DNA of 64,000 nucleotides from Fistulifera solaris (lineage: Eukaryota > Bacillariophyta > Bacillariophyceae > Naviculales > Stauroneidaceae): positions 248,001-312,000 of the forward strand of contig AP026141.1 in assembly GCA_030295235.1 (NCBI GenBank). Reading direction: 5' to 3'. The position numbers and the translations under genes are program-made. The first letter of the stretch is position 1. Every line of letters starts with the position of its first letter. Positions 10,012-20,523 of this stretch are shown here, piece after piece. The notes under the pieces were generated by a model. It did not search any database. It was not told the DNA's origin and saw only the letters and a list, made by a program, of their open reading frames with translations.

Positions 10012-11884
10012 GGTTTGCTTCACGCCGCAATTCGAAATGAACAGAAGCAATGGTACGTTGTTCGCGCAGTCAAAAGCTCTATATCCTCTGTAGTTGTTGT
10101 CTATGATTATTTATTAGCAGCAAGGAATGCAGGCGGTGGAAGCTAAGGATTTATTATAACATCATCCTCACACCATGGTAAAACGGGTGTGACTATGTAA
10201 CGATTAAATTCCAAGTGGGAGGAGCACGCGCGAACGGTTCCTCTCTGCCTTATTGCGTTGCGCATGACTTCGAATGTGAAGCAGTGTCGTATTGAAGCCG
10301 CCCAATAACTTTTAAGAGTAAACTCCAGTGCCGGTGGGCCAGTTACATCTTATCCCCCCTCAGATTGTCCGCCTTTTGAACTCTGGCCGCATTCAGCGGC
10401 AACAACTCCCCCAATTTTGAAAAGTATCAGCTTCGTCAAAGAAATATACTGTCGAATATGCAATGGAAATAATGGTAGGATCGAACGCTGGAGACGAAAA
10501 CTTGACGACTGACTCGTAACTTTAATAGTTAGTCGTGAATAATTTCCTTATGTTTGAGTTAAACTGACAACATAGCTCGGTAATTCCTGCTCTAGCTTGG
10601 TGAGCCATTAGTAAATTGATCAAGATATCTATCAGTGACAGCATAAGCACAACACGCCTCGATGATTGTTTACCAGGGTACGTCGGAAATCCTACGAATA
10701 TCGTCGTCGTCTGTTTTTGGTATAGAGCCAAGTGTACCCGGAACCTAATCACGACTGCATTCCAGTCATGAATGATCGTTCCGGGTCATTAGCTGCGAAT
10801 CCATCTATGTTCGTTCTGTTCGCGAAAAACTATTGCAAGCTAACATATAGTAATTGCAAAAGTCCCTTTGTAGATCAGACAAGTTGATGGAAATATTGGT
10901 AGCGACTGCTCGTGTTTCATGACTGAAATTATTCATTCGTTCGAACTCTGGCGGCACGTGGGGTAGAAATTTGCAATATTTGTGACATCAATAAAAGAGG
11001 CTATTTCACGAGCTCAATGTGCATTATCGGCTTCAAGTAAGCAGTCGCTAAGTTAGGGCGATGTCATAGGTTTATTTATAATTGGTTCTATCTGCGGGCG
11101 GGGGCAAGCGGCAACTATCGATTCCAGGACTCGTTTTGTTCAGATTGAAGACCGTGTCCGCTGTCCGCTGGATTGCGGATCTTGTTCAAGAGCCAAATAA
11201 TACTGATACTCTTTCATTAGCTTTCACCCGTTGAGGATGTAGGATGTAGACTATACCAGGTAGACGTTGTATGACGATTGACGACGGAGACGTCAGCTTG
11301 AGTTCCATAGATCCTAGAGATCCTCTGGATAGTCATGTAGTCATGGTATGGTTGGACGTAGATATTGGTTGTAGCTCCATCTGTGGTTGCGGCGTTGCGG
11401 CTTGATGTCGGCCTTCCACTTGAAGCTTCCAAGATCAAGTCGTGGCCATTCGAAATGAGAAGGGTGGGCCATGGCAAGGATTTCTGATGTAGAACCGAAA
11501 AGCGCCCATAGTATTTCTAATATCCCCGTCATTCTTTGGCTGGATACTCAGTACCGCTTGCAGTATCTCCCGTTGTCAACTGGCGAACTGGGAAACTCTT
11601 CGAGTTCTTTGAAAGTTCTTCTGGGATGTCAAGTGTAGTACGTTTTCTTACGTTGGACGAGGATCTATAATTACGCAAGTCCAGCGGCGAAGCGTAAAGC
11701 GTAACGAATGAATGACAAAGCTTCACAACTTCAAGATGCAAGGTCCACGTACCACACTCAAGACACAAGACACAAGCTCCATTTTCTCAGCATGCACGCG
11801 TAAATCGTCGGTTCCTGCGCTTGCCGTCATTAGCATTCATTATTATTTTTTTTTTATTTTTCGCCACCTATTGAATGACAAATC
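10012..11884. other. long intergenic region
   Basis: There are about 1.9 kb without a gene I can support. It contains one clear and one doubtful copy of the dispersed hairpin-box element. Several short overlapping minus-strand open frames between 11217 and 11768 show no recognisable domain and sit in different frames. They might be an eroded coding remnant but I cannot assign a family. A T-rich tract lies just upstream of the gene at 11885. Confidence 0.4.
10711..10777 (-). repeat. dispersed hairpin-box element, copy 3
   Basis: On the minus strand TCATGACTGGAATGCAGTCGTG is followed by TACACTTGGCTCTATACCAAAA. It has the same order and similar spacing as the plus-strand copies at 4784 and 20317. 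Confidence 0.65.
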
Positions 11885-12385
11885 ATGAACAAACCAACGC
11901 CCATCATTCGTACTCGTGTCCCCGCAGACTTACAGCAAGTCTTCATAAAAGCCAACCGAGGCGAAGTAGTGGACGTACCGCCGAAATCCTTGTGTCGGCA
12001 TTGGGTCAAAGACCGAGCTCACAAAGAATCTACAAAAATCAAGAAATCGACCTCCTTCCAGGATTTCACGGAAACAGACAATGACTCCTCACATCGGAGT
12101 CCTCTTTCTAGTGTACTTGTTCCATCGCGATTGTCACTGTTTAACGAATGCGGAGATTACTACTCCGATGTTTCGTCACACTGCTCGACGGACGACTCCA
12201 CAACGTACGAACATTTGGAAGTGTTACAACGGCAGCCAGCCTTGTTTTCTCGCTGGGACGCAGAATACTCTCCCAAGAAACGAGACCAGAAACTTCGTCC
12301 TTGTCGTCGACAAGGATCCTTCCGATGGGAAATCAGGACGGAAGAGGGGGAAAGCGGAACACCGAAAATGCCGACCCGGCATTGA
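11885..12385 (+). CDS. hypothetical protein, 166 residues
   Basis: The frame opens with ATG at 11885 and encodes a hydrophilic, Ser/Asp/Arg-rich protein with no membrane segment. The middle is Ser-rich and a late stretch reads LFSRWDAEYSPKKRDQKLRP. I know no family for it. From about 12270 all three frames stay open for a while, so the C-terminus is uncertain. The frame ending near 12486 (containing NADPALIFADILSD) could be used after a slip or splice. A T-rich promoter-like tract precedes the ATG. Coding status is probable, not certain. Confidence 0.45.
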   Translation: MNKPTPIIRTRVPADLQQVFIKANRGEVVDVPPKSLCRHWVKDRAHKESTKIKKSTSFQDFTETDNDSSHRSPLSSVLVPSRLSLFNECGDYYSDVSSHCSTDDSTTYEHLEVLQRQPALFSRWDAEYSPKKRDQKLRPCRRQGSFRWEIRTEEGESGTPKMPTRH

Positions 12386-12900
12386 TTTTTGCTGACATTC
12401 TAAGCGATTCATTTCCATGCATAGAAAAGCGAGCGCGAACACAAACTGTACATAACTCTTCTCCAGAAGCACAATTGCTTCTATGAGTTCTTCATAGACT
12501 GCTAAATGAAAGTCGACGCACGACGCATTTAACGACACAAGTCATCTACCAAGACGATAAGCTATTCCATTAAATATAAACTATGCATTAATTACGCACC
12601 CTTTTTCCGTAAACAAGTAAACATGTCGTTCTTAGCGTTGCCACAAAGGTTGCCGCTGGCTAGCTAGTGCTTGCCAATCAATCACATGTCCGCTTTTTTA
12701 GCTTCCTGCGGCGTTATTTACCTCGCCACAATTTCGTATTGCCCTCTGGTGTCAACCCCTTCTCCAATAAAGCAATAAGTCGACCGCCACTTTTTGCCCC
12801 TTCGCGCCATAATATTATTCACAACGGCGGAGAAGTCGGTCAAGTAGCTCGACACCTTTGATACAACTATAGCCTATGGCCAAGGATATCGTTATCACAC
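12386..12900. other. intergenic, no gene seen
   Basis: This is 515 bp between convergent genes. No repeat, RNA gene or supported coding frame was seen. Confidence 0.4.
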
Positions 12901-14019
12901 TTATTTATCTTGTTGTTTACAAATAGCGTATTGTTTAAATCGGTTCACGGCATATTCCATGTAATCAAATGTTTCACATCCTTCCGCGTAGGCTTGATTG
13001 ACCGCCCAAAGTCCCCAATACAAGTGATTGGCCAACAAAAAGCCGTGCAATTCTTGGAGCATTTGCTGTACCGCCTCCTCCGTCGGTGTCTCATTCTTGT
13101 AAATGGTCAAATACGTTCGCACAAACTCTTCTCGTTGCGCTGGACTCGGCAACCACTCGTAATTGGGAAAAGGATCGTGAGGCGGACCACCCGCGTACTC
13201 ATTAAAGTGATTGGCAATATCGAATGTCAAATAATTGATGCCACCGTATTCAAAATCAATCAATTGAATGGATCCATTTTGTTCGTGCAACAATATATTG
13301 GCGGCCAATAAATCATTGTGACAAAAGACCACCGGTGCATGGGACGGAATTTGCGTGTCTCGGAGCCATTGAAGTTCCTGATGCAGTGTTTCTAACGACA
13401 ACGATGCCGCCTTGTCACAATCTTGTGGCGTGCGAAATTTCCCCAATGCCTGCAACGCTTGTTCCAACCATTCTTCCAATTGGGTCCATAGACTCGGTTT
13501 CTGTAGAGGATGATATTCTTCCAGATGCGACGGGACGGCAAAATTCCGATGCATGTTCGCGAGTGCTTGAGCAATTTTCAGATGATGGTGTCCCATTTCA
13601 CGGACTAGCAAGGGTCGCGTATTTTCCAAAAATTGTTCGACACGACCGTTGGCAAACCGTCCCCAATAGGCGGGAGCAATTCGTTTGAGAGAAAGAGCCG
13701 CAAAGGTCGCATTTTCAATATCCCGATCAATCATTCCTTCGGCGCCAAAGACGCGCAATAGTACTTTATGTTGTGGCGAGTAGGTGACTAAAAACAATAG
13801 ATTGGTGATTCCTCCCGACAGTCGTTCCACCACGGGTTCTTCTTGTACGTCCGTGAATGCAGTTACATTGCATTCGTGCTGTACAATGGCGGTGGCCGCT
13901 TGTAACACTGTCGCAGGATCGTTGCCATCGACCGACAAGAACGGAAAATAGGGTCGTTCATCAATCACTGCAACGGTACACTTCTTTTCTCGGGCGTCTT
14001 TGTAAGCTTGCGGTGACAT
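12901..14019 (-). CDS. ethanolamine/choline kinase
   Basis: This is an intact 372-residue frame. It has the kinase-like fold of the choline/ethanolamine kinase family: a nucleotide loop (ERLSGGITNLLFLV, ~65-78), the Brenner-type catalytic motif VFCHNDLLAANILL (His234, Asn235, Asp236, Asn241), and the metal-binding IDFEYGGINYLTFDIANHFNEY (Asp255). These define ATP-dependent phosphorylation of ethanolamine or choline, the first step of the Kennedy pathway. The choice between the two substrates cannot be made from sequence alone. The gene lacks introns and a targeting peptide, so it is likely cytosolic. Its promoter is shared with the divergent DUF1995 gene and holds a 100-bp tandem duplication. 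Confidence 0.88.
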   Translation of the reverse strand: MSPQAYKDAREKKCTVAVIDERPYFPFLSVDGNDPATVLQAATAIVQHECNVTAFTDVQEEPVVERLSGGITNLLFLVTYSPQHKVLLRVFGAEGMIDRDIENATFAALSLKRIAPAYWGRFANGRVEQFLENTRPLLVREMGHHHLKIAQALANMHRNFAVPSHLEEYHPLQKPSLWTQLEEWLEQALQALGKFRTPQDCDKAASLSLETLHQELQWLRDTQIPSHAPVVFCHNDLLAANILLHEQNGSIQLIDFEYGGINYLTFDIANHFNEYAGGPPHDPFPNYEWLPSPAQREEFVRTYLTIYKNETPTEEAVQQMLQELHGFLLANHLYWGLWAVNQAYAEGCETFDYMEYAVNRFKQYAICKQQDK

Positions 14020-14201
14020 TGTGTTGTTTAGGGGAAGGATTTAGGATGAATTCTTGTAGATTGTATACTCAAATTACGGCAAAGCAATGACAACAACAAC
14101 AATAAAAATCGCGGTCGGCACTTTTTTCTTTTTTTCTCCTCCGTAGGGACGACGGACGGTCAACAATCACCGCCCGGGACTGGATTTAAATTAGTCGTCG
14201 G

Positions 14202-14402
14202 ATGAGGCGTCATCGCGTCCGCACTCTACTACTGGTACTTTATTGTATGTTACTCTCTCAAAAGCCTTAACCCTGACGTACATGACTCACTTGAACACGT
14301 ACATGAGGCGTCATCGCGTCCGCACTCTACTATACTACTTTATTGTATGTTACTCTCTCAAAAGCCTTAACCCTGACGTACATGACTCACATGAACACGT
14401 AC
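14202..14402. repeat. near-identical 101-bp tandem duplication
   Basis: Copy 1 (14202-14302) and copy 2 (14303-14402) both run from ATGAGGCGTCATCGCGTCC through GTCATGTACGTCAGGG (reverse sense) to GAACACGTAC. They differ only by a few bases near CTACTACTGGTAC and at one T/A. The high identity points to a recent event. It sits in the divergent promoter of the kinase and DUF1995 genes. Confidence 0.85.
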
Positions 14403-14596
14403 TTTGGAAAATATTCCGCCTTTTTGTTTTGCGTTTCTCACAACAACAAGAATCCTTTCGGCACATGGAGTTCAATGTAATATACTTTAGGCCCTCTCTG
14501 ATCATCAAGAGTTTAAACTGCCTTGAAGTTTCTTTATATTCTTTGCACGCAGACTAGGTGAAGAGCGAGAAAGTCGCTTCTTTGACAATACGAAAC

Positions 14597-15729
14597 ATGA
14601 CAATCGCTCATCGGCTCGGCTTTTGTATCGGGTTTCTTTACACACGAGCCGTCGTCGCATTTGTCTCCCATCCACCACAACGACGACAAAAACTTTCTTC
14701 ACTCTACGCCAGTAAACTTCCCAAAGGTATATCGCCATTCGAAAAATCCGTCGCCAAGGGCCTCGACATTCAAGGAGAATTCCGTAAAATTGCCTCAAAA
14801 GCGATTCTCCAAGCCATAAAAGACGGCCAAACCCAACTCGAAATTGATTTCCCACCGCTCTTGGGTGGTGGTTCCTCGAAAACCGCCTTTGATGATTTTG
14901 ATAATATACAAGAATTGAATGCCAATCGCGATTGGTGTGTCCCCTTGGCGCCCCTGATTGCTGCCTCCAAACAACAACAGTGGCTGATACTGCCGGACGA
15001 CAAGGAATGTGAATTGGCACAAAAGGAATGGGGCGGTGGACAACTCTTTCGTCGTGCGGCCAAATTTACGTCAATTCGTGCGGCACTGGTGCAAGTGGCG
15101 GGCGAACAAAAGGTCACCAAAGCGTGGGGATCGACCATCGCGGCGACCTTCAATAAACTGTCGGGTGGGGACGGGATTTTGGCTGATTCCCGTCTCTTGG
15201 ATGATCTCTCGGACGCTGGCGATAGCGAAGCACGACTGTATTTGGTGTGTCAACCCGGCAATGGTGGACCCGTCGAAGATTGGATCAATGTCGAACAATT
15301 GCATCGGTCGTCTCCGCGCCAGACCGTGACGTGCGTTGTGAATGGTGCGCTCGACAAAGTGCGGGATGGCTATTATCCGGTCCTCTTTTTCCGGCACTGG
15401 CCAAGACCGTTCCATTCTATCGAGACTTTGAAGCCGTATTCTTCTTGAAGCCCATTTCCGATAAAGGATTGTATGGATGGTACGTATCTGGACGGTTTGT
15501 CTCTTGTAGGTCTTGTTTGCAGGATGTCTCACTACACACCTACAGGTTGTATCGGGTCTATCCGGAACCCTGGCAAGTCATCTTGCAAATACCAGAGCAA
15601 CAGCAAAAAGGCAGTCAAACCGTGATTTCCGTACAAGATATAGTGGCGTTGACATCGACGAAACGACCCAGTTATTCCGATGCCGTCCAAGCTATGGTGG
15701 CTGCGTCCAAGAAAATACCAAAGAACTAA
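14597..15729 (+). CDS. DUF1995 plastid protein (LPA3-like)
   Basis: The N-terminus is a signal peptide ending in RAVVA|FVSH, matching the diatom plastid motif. The mature part carries the DUF1995 hallmark helix (ILQAIKDGQ.QLEIDFPPL) and the later FYRDFEAVFFLKPIS and YRVYPEPWQV blocks. In plants DUF1995 includes LPA3, a photosystem II assembly factor, so a thylakoid biogenesis role is plausible but inferred. One intron (15480-15545, GTACGT...TACAG) splits a Trp codon. The frame slips in a T5 run near 15388-15392: one more T would join DGYYPVLF to FPALAKTVPF. An ATG at 14558 would add 13 residues. I prefer 14597 because it puts the hydrophobic core at the N-terminus. Confidence 0.8.
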
Positions 15730-15882
15730 AGAAACTCGTTATGTGTTGAAAATAGATAGAATACTACATCGCTCGTCTGGGTAGTTTATTCAAATGTTTC
15801 TCGCTCGACTACCTATGCCCATATTGACTGTTTAATCGGTCACATAAAACACCCGTCGCTTCTTCGGTAGAAAGCGACTCGT

Positions 15883-16470
15883 TTACTCGGACGCTTCTAC
15901 ATTTCCTCGTGGTTGAATCATGGGAATCGTGACACACGTTTCTCTTTGGGGCACTTTGACTTGATGATGTTCCAAATCCGTTTCCATGTTGTAATGTTTC
16001 ACAAACTCGGTACCTAATTTGAGTTCAAACGTTCCATCGTCCGCGTCATCATCGACCACTTGAATGGGTGTCACGAGATCCAACTGCAGCGCGGTACCAC
16101 CCAAATGAATTTGACACGAACCGACGGGCAACGTTCCCTTTGAACTCGTCGAATCTTTCACTAATTGCTTCAATAAATAGTCACTTTTCTGCACAGCCTT
16201 CCATTGCAGTACAGTTTCGGCATTCTTCGGGTCCAAACAGGTCGATAAATTCAAAGAAGACGTTTCGTCACTTTGATCCTTCCAGACAATTCCTGCCGGA
16301 ATCTGCAACGAAGAGAACTGTTCGTTGTCGCCTTCGTCTTCTTCCGGCGGAGTGTAGGCTTCCATTTGCAGGCCGTCCGTCCAAGAACTGGATTGTTGTG
16401 GTTCAGTCATGGCGAAAGTAGTAGAATAAATGCAAAGGAATAAGATAGACACTAGCAGCGATTGCTTCAT
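15883..16470 (-). CDS. small secreted protein, unknown
   Basis: The intact frame from ATG 16470 encodes 195 residues. It starts with a signal peptide (LLVSILFLCIYSTTFA) and has no other hydrophobic segment. The rest is acidic, with three cysteines. The C-terminal part (LPVGSCQIHLGGTALQLDL ... LGTEFVKHYNMETDLEHHQVKV) is beta-rich and faintly recalls the second half of retropepsin-fold domains, but no catalytic D[TS]G is present. I do not assign a function. The protein probably enters the secretory pathway. Confidence 0.6.
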   Translation of the reverse strand: MKQSLLVSILFLCIYSTTFAMTEPQQSSSWTDGLQMEAYTPPEEDEGDNEQFSSLQIPAGIVWKDQSDETSSLNLSTCLDPKNAETVLQWKAVQKSDYLLKQLVKDSTSSKGTLPVGSCQIHLGGTALQLDLVTPIQVVDDDADDGTFELKLGTEFVKHYNMETDLEHHQVKVPQRETCVTIPMIQPRGNVEASE

Positions 16471-16843
16471 GCTTGTTGTGTGATTGCTGTTATAATCGCG
16501 CGGCGAAATGCATCGCGATGATGTAACAATCAATCGTGTTTGTGTATATTTGTGTCACGAATGTGAAGCGAACTCTGATGTCAGCACCATCGTACCGGTT
16601 TACAAAGACTTTTGGCGGATGGACAGGCAGACATGGCAGGCTGAACCAAAAAAAATAAACGACGAGACAAATTTTTTCCACATCACCATGATGACACATC
16701 GTACGAAGAATCTTGCTTTGTTGCTAGTAATCATTGACGACAAAGTTATTTTTGTCTATTAGACAGAGTTTCACAACTGATTCGAAAGCTGTAGACGCGA
16801 TGCTTAGAGACTATCGTTGCCATCGATATTTAAGTTGCTAACG

Positions 16844-19224
16844 ATGCGAAGAAATCCCGAACACCATGGCGTGTTCTTTCCCATCGGCAGCATACATCGT
16901 TTTCCCTTATTCTTTTTTATCATTCTTATCATCGCGGCTCAAATAAAGCAATCGACGTCTTTTGGGCACCTTCTGTCATGCAGTTATCGACAACCACGAA
17001 TATTTGCCAAGAACAATCTACACTTCTCTTTTGTGAATCATCACTACAATACTATCCGTACGACCGATAACATCACCCAACCGCCATTGAATTACAAAAA
17101 ACCAAAACAATACACAAACCCAACAATGAACGACCCCGAATCACAATATCACCCGAACAAGTCGAAGAACAACTGAAAGTAGCCCTCGCCGCACTGCAAC
17201 AAACCAGCCGTGGTGAGGATGAAGCCAAACTGCGTCCCTTCCCTTCGGTCCGCGATTGCAATGCCGCACTGGCGGCGTTTGGGGATGCCGGGGATCTATT
17301 ACGGGCCTTGCGACTGTTTGGAAAAATGAGAAAGGCGGCCGCTTATGGGGGACGATGGTCCCTACACCAACACTCGTCACGTACTCGACTCTCATGTCCC
17401 GCGCCATCAAATTCAGTAAACCGTTGGTGGCACTCCGGTTGTGGGATCTCATGATTCAAAAGCGATCTCCGGGAGCGATACCGATGGAAGACATTGATGT
17501 CAGGGCGGCCAATATTCGCATGAATTGTTTTGCCAAATTGGCCGATGTGCCGAAAGCACAAAACTTGTTGCAACAAATGATCACCGGCGATGGTCCCGAT
17601 GTTCCCCGCTTGCCACCCAATATTGTTACATACAATACGCTCTTGCACGCGTGTCAACGGGCGGGGGATTTGGATGCCGCCTTGGCCGTCGTGCGTCACA
17701 TGCATCACTGTCGTCCCGATACTCGTACGTACACGAGTCTGATGGCGACCGTCGCTCGACAAAAAAGTGCTTCGGCGGGACGGAACGATCCGTCTTTGGC
17801 GTTTGTCTTGTTGGATGAAATGAAAAGTCGGGGGATCCGACCGAATGGCATCACGTACAGTGCCTTGATTGATGCGTGTGGGCGGTGTCGGAGACCCGAT
17901 TTGGCGTTGCGCGGATTGCGCATCATGTTGATGCAGAAAGCGCAAGAAGCGGAGAGTTTGTCGAAAATGAAAGGGAATCAGAATAGTAATAAAGCAATAT
18001 ACACACTTCCCGATGAAGTGGGAGCTTGGACCGCTGCCATTAATGCCTGTGGGAAAGCGGGACGTATTCAAACAGCATTGCGATTATTTCGCGCCATGCC
18101 CGGCTTTGGCGTTATGCCGAATACGATCACCTGTGGATCTTTGACGGATTCATTGCTTCGGGCAGGAGCAACGGCCGAGACACTCGATGTATTGCGGTAT
18201 ATGAAAAGAATGGGATCGTCCCCAGCGAAGTCATGTATACGTCTCTGATGACTCGGGCGGAACGTCTGGCGAAAATGGAGCGTGATGGCAAATCGTTTTC
18301 GATGGCCGCACAAGCACATGTGGTGGCACTAGACAGTCAACCATTTGAAGACCAACCAATCGGTGATGCCCGGGCGATCGATGTCTATACGGAACTGATC
18401 AAAAGTCTCGTGGAAGGCGGTCGCAGGTCGAAAGATTATTCTCCAGGAAACAATACTCTGCTAGCTGAGACGACTACCGCTCGTGGCGATGATGTCTTGG
18501 TAAAAGTGTTTTTGGTATTTCAAGAAATGAAAACCGCCGGAACCATGCCGGACCTCGCTTGTTACAACGCTTTATTACGAGCCTGTGCGCGAGCGGGGAT
18601 CTCGATCATGCGAATGACGTCTTAAGACAAATGCTAGCCGCCGATCTATGTCCCAACGACACGTCCTGGCGACAGCTCCTACAAGCCGCGGCGCAACAGA
18701 AGAATAGTGAACGAGCCCTTCAAGCCTGGAAGCAAGGGGTGGAGTACAGCAAGGAGAGAAAAAGGAAACGTCCTTTTAAGGATGAGCCGAACGTTCTTAC
18801 TTGGAAGCCAAGTTCTTCATCTCTTGCTGCTTTGCTGTCGGCCCTGCTCGCCGAGGCAAAAGAACCTTCTATAAGTAGCGAGAAAAGGATAGCTCTCTAC
18901 AGGAAAGTAGTTGAGCTTTACGACAAGGTGCTTTTGGGTGACGAGAAGATGGGCTTCGATCGCTTGGATTTAAACGACGTTCTGGAAAATCAGCGGGTTG
19001 TCATTCTATTCATCCGCGGAATGTTGGGTTTATCTGACTTTGAAGACGATCCCGTGCGCCTAGAGAGTCAAAGACTTGCCGTGCGGTCAATCTTGGAATT
19101 GGAGTGCTTGAATCAGCGAGACGAGACTTACCGATTGCCATGGGTTGTGAGAGAAACGTTGAACAAGGCCGTTGCCTTTTCCCGAGCAAAAGCGCCTGTA
19201 CATGCTAAAACTAAAGAGTGCTAG
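16844..19224 (+). CDS. pentatricopeptide repeat (PPR) protein, plastid-type presequence
   Basis: The N-terminus (ATG 16844, alternative 16817) has a hydrophobic signal segment (FPLFFFIILIIAA) ending near STS|FGH, consistent with plastid import. Repeats of the VTYNTLL.AC...GDLD.A..V and ITYSALIDACGR...PDLALR type run from ~17230 to ~18700. PPR proteins bind organellar RNA in processing, editing or translation. The gene is read through at least four single-base slips: the A-run at 17095-17101, the G5 at 17347-17351, 18204-18214, and the G4 at 18595-18598. Each is cured by adding one base, and PPR similarity continues across all of them. All being deletions in short homopolymers suggests consensus error, but a decaying paralogue cannot be excluded. 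Confidence 0.78.
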
Positions 19225-19274
19225 TTACTATTTTTATTGATGTTGATCTGTAGCAATTGCTGCTACATTGGGTA

Positions 19275-20087
19275 TTACTTTGCGTACAAGATGTCGTAGT
19301 GACCAGGGCGGTATAGCAGACAAATTTGTAATGCAGAATCTTCCGGCCCAAACACGTGATGCGTCACATCACCCGCCACCAATTCATGCCCATCCAAATA
19401 TTCGATCCGCACCTTGATTCCAAAGGCTTCCGCCAGCGCTAGAACTTGCAGTTGCTCGCACTCCTTGCCCATAGGTTCCACTTCTCGTTGACAGAATTGC
19501 GCTACATCCATGCCCGGTTGCTCAATGAACGGCTCAAACCGTTGGGGGTCCATTTTCAAGTGAGTTGCCGTCACCACTCGCAGATACCAGGTGCAGTAAT
19601 CCGAAGTGGAATTCTCTTCATTCAGTTCCTTGGCGAGCGCTTCCGCATCCACCGATCCCGACATTACCCGCTCAATAAGACTCACCGCTTCTTCGTAGAA
19701 CATTTCTATGGTCATTTCATTGTAACCAACTTCTTTCACGTGTTTCCATGATACTTCCTTTAAAAAGGTTAAAATGCGTTGACCTTCGGGATGTTTCGTT
19801 TCCCGACAGAGCGTCTCGGCCAACGCAAACAAGAACGCCCGATAGTAGCAGTTGCCATCGCCTCGCACCATTCGTATGCCTCCGTACCGTTTCTGAAGAG
19901 CCGCGACTCCCGCAAGAAAAGTTCCTTCTCTGTATTGCTGTTCCAGCTCCGTCAGTGGTTTCAACGTTGAAGTGAGTGGAGATAGTTTCGTCTCGTCTTC
20001 AATTTCTTTCATTCGTTCTTCCGAAAGACGAAAAGACTCGGCCAAGTTGTCGTCGGAGCTAGAAGCCACATTGCTGTCTTGTGTCAT
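19275..20087 (-). CDS. OTUB1: otubain-type deubiquitinase
   Basis: This is an intact 270-residue frame. It shows the peptidase C65 otubain core: catalytic loop RGDGNCYYRAF with Asp77 and Cys80, the EPMGKECEQLQVLALAEAF helix, and C-terminal YRPGHYDILY with His263. Length and motif order match OTUB1, a cytosolic ubiquitin isopeptidase selective for Lys48 chains that also inhibits E2 enzymes non-catalytically. The catalytic residues are present, so activity is expected. The N-terminal ~40 residues are charged and disordered. There are no introns. The upstream region carries a 24-bp microsatellite, a long inverted repeat and a hairpin-box element. Confidence 0.92.
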   Translation of the reverse strand: MTQDSNVASSSDDNLAESFRLSEERMKEIEDETKLSPLTSTLKPLTELEQQYREGTFLAGVAALQKRYGGIRMVRGDGNCYYRAFLFALAETLCRETKHPEGQRILTFLKEVSWKHVKEVGYNEMTIEMFYEEAVSLIERVMSGSVDAEALAKELNEENSTSDYCTWYLRVVTATHLKMDPQRFEPFIEQPGMDVAQFCQREVEPMGKECEQLQVLALAEAFGIKVRIEYLDGHELVAGDVTHHVFGPEDSALQICLLYRPGHYDILYAK

Positions 20088-20151
20088 TTTTTGTTGTAAT
20101 GTTTCAGTTATGATGTAAACTTCAATGAAGCTATAGGTCCGTCATAGGTGT

Positions 20152-20176
20152 TATTGTATTATTGTATTATTGTAAA
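20152..20176. repeat. short microsatellite (TATTATTG)n
   Basis: Three tandem units of the 8-mer TATTATTG lie about 70 bp upstream of the otubain start. Confidence 0.7.
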
Positions 20177-20189
20177 GGTGAATGGAAAT

Positions 20190-20298
20190 GCGACGAGGAG
20201 CAGGAAAGGACGTTAAAATTCTGCCTCTCATTACAGGTTTCTACGTAGAGCCTACGGCTAGGCAGAATTTTAACGTCGTTTCCAGAGTCGTCGTAGTA
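20190..20298. repeat. long inverted repeat (stem-loop)
   Basis: Perfect 18-bp arms, GACGTTAAAATTCTGCCT at 20209-20226 and its complement at 20260-20277, flank a 33-bp loop. Outside them the match continues imperfectly (CGACGA near 20190 against TCGTCG near 20298). No open frame lies inside. It could be a small MITE-like insertion or a structured regulatory element. Confidence 0.75.
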
Positions 20299-20316
20299 GT
20301 TTTGTCAACGGAAATC

Positions 20317-20380
20317 GACTCATGATTGAAATGCAGTCGCGGATATTTTGAGACTACACGTTGGGAATTTAGTAAATGGG
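20317..20380 (+). repeat. dispersed hairpin-box element, copy 4
   Basis: GACTCATGATTGAAATGCAGTCGCGGATA is followed by TACACGTTGGGAATTTAGTAAATGG. It lies 40 bp beyond the inverted repeat. Confidence 0.65.
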
Positions 20381-20523
20381 CAACACAACAATAGTCCGCG
20401 GAAACAGAGCTACATAGGTAAAGTACAAGGTTATAAAAAACAGTTCACGTGAAGAAAGAGTCTTAATTTTAGAGCTTTATAGATCAATGTATCTATCTCT
20501 AACCTGCTCCATTAACTAAGAAG

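Noticed and set aside
10880-10980. An eighth copy of the hairpin-box element at TTTCATGACTGAAATTATTC
   Set aside because: The first half matches but the second hairpin arm and the box are not recognisable. Too weak to count.
11217-11768. Cluster of short minus-strand frames that might be an eroded gene
   Set aside because: The frames overlap in different phases and share no recognisable domain. I could not assign a family, so it stays intergenic.
15883-16470. Retroviral-type aspartic protease
   Set aside because: Only a faint C-terminal resemblance. No D[TS]G catalytic motif and no element context.
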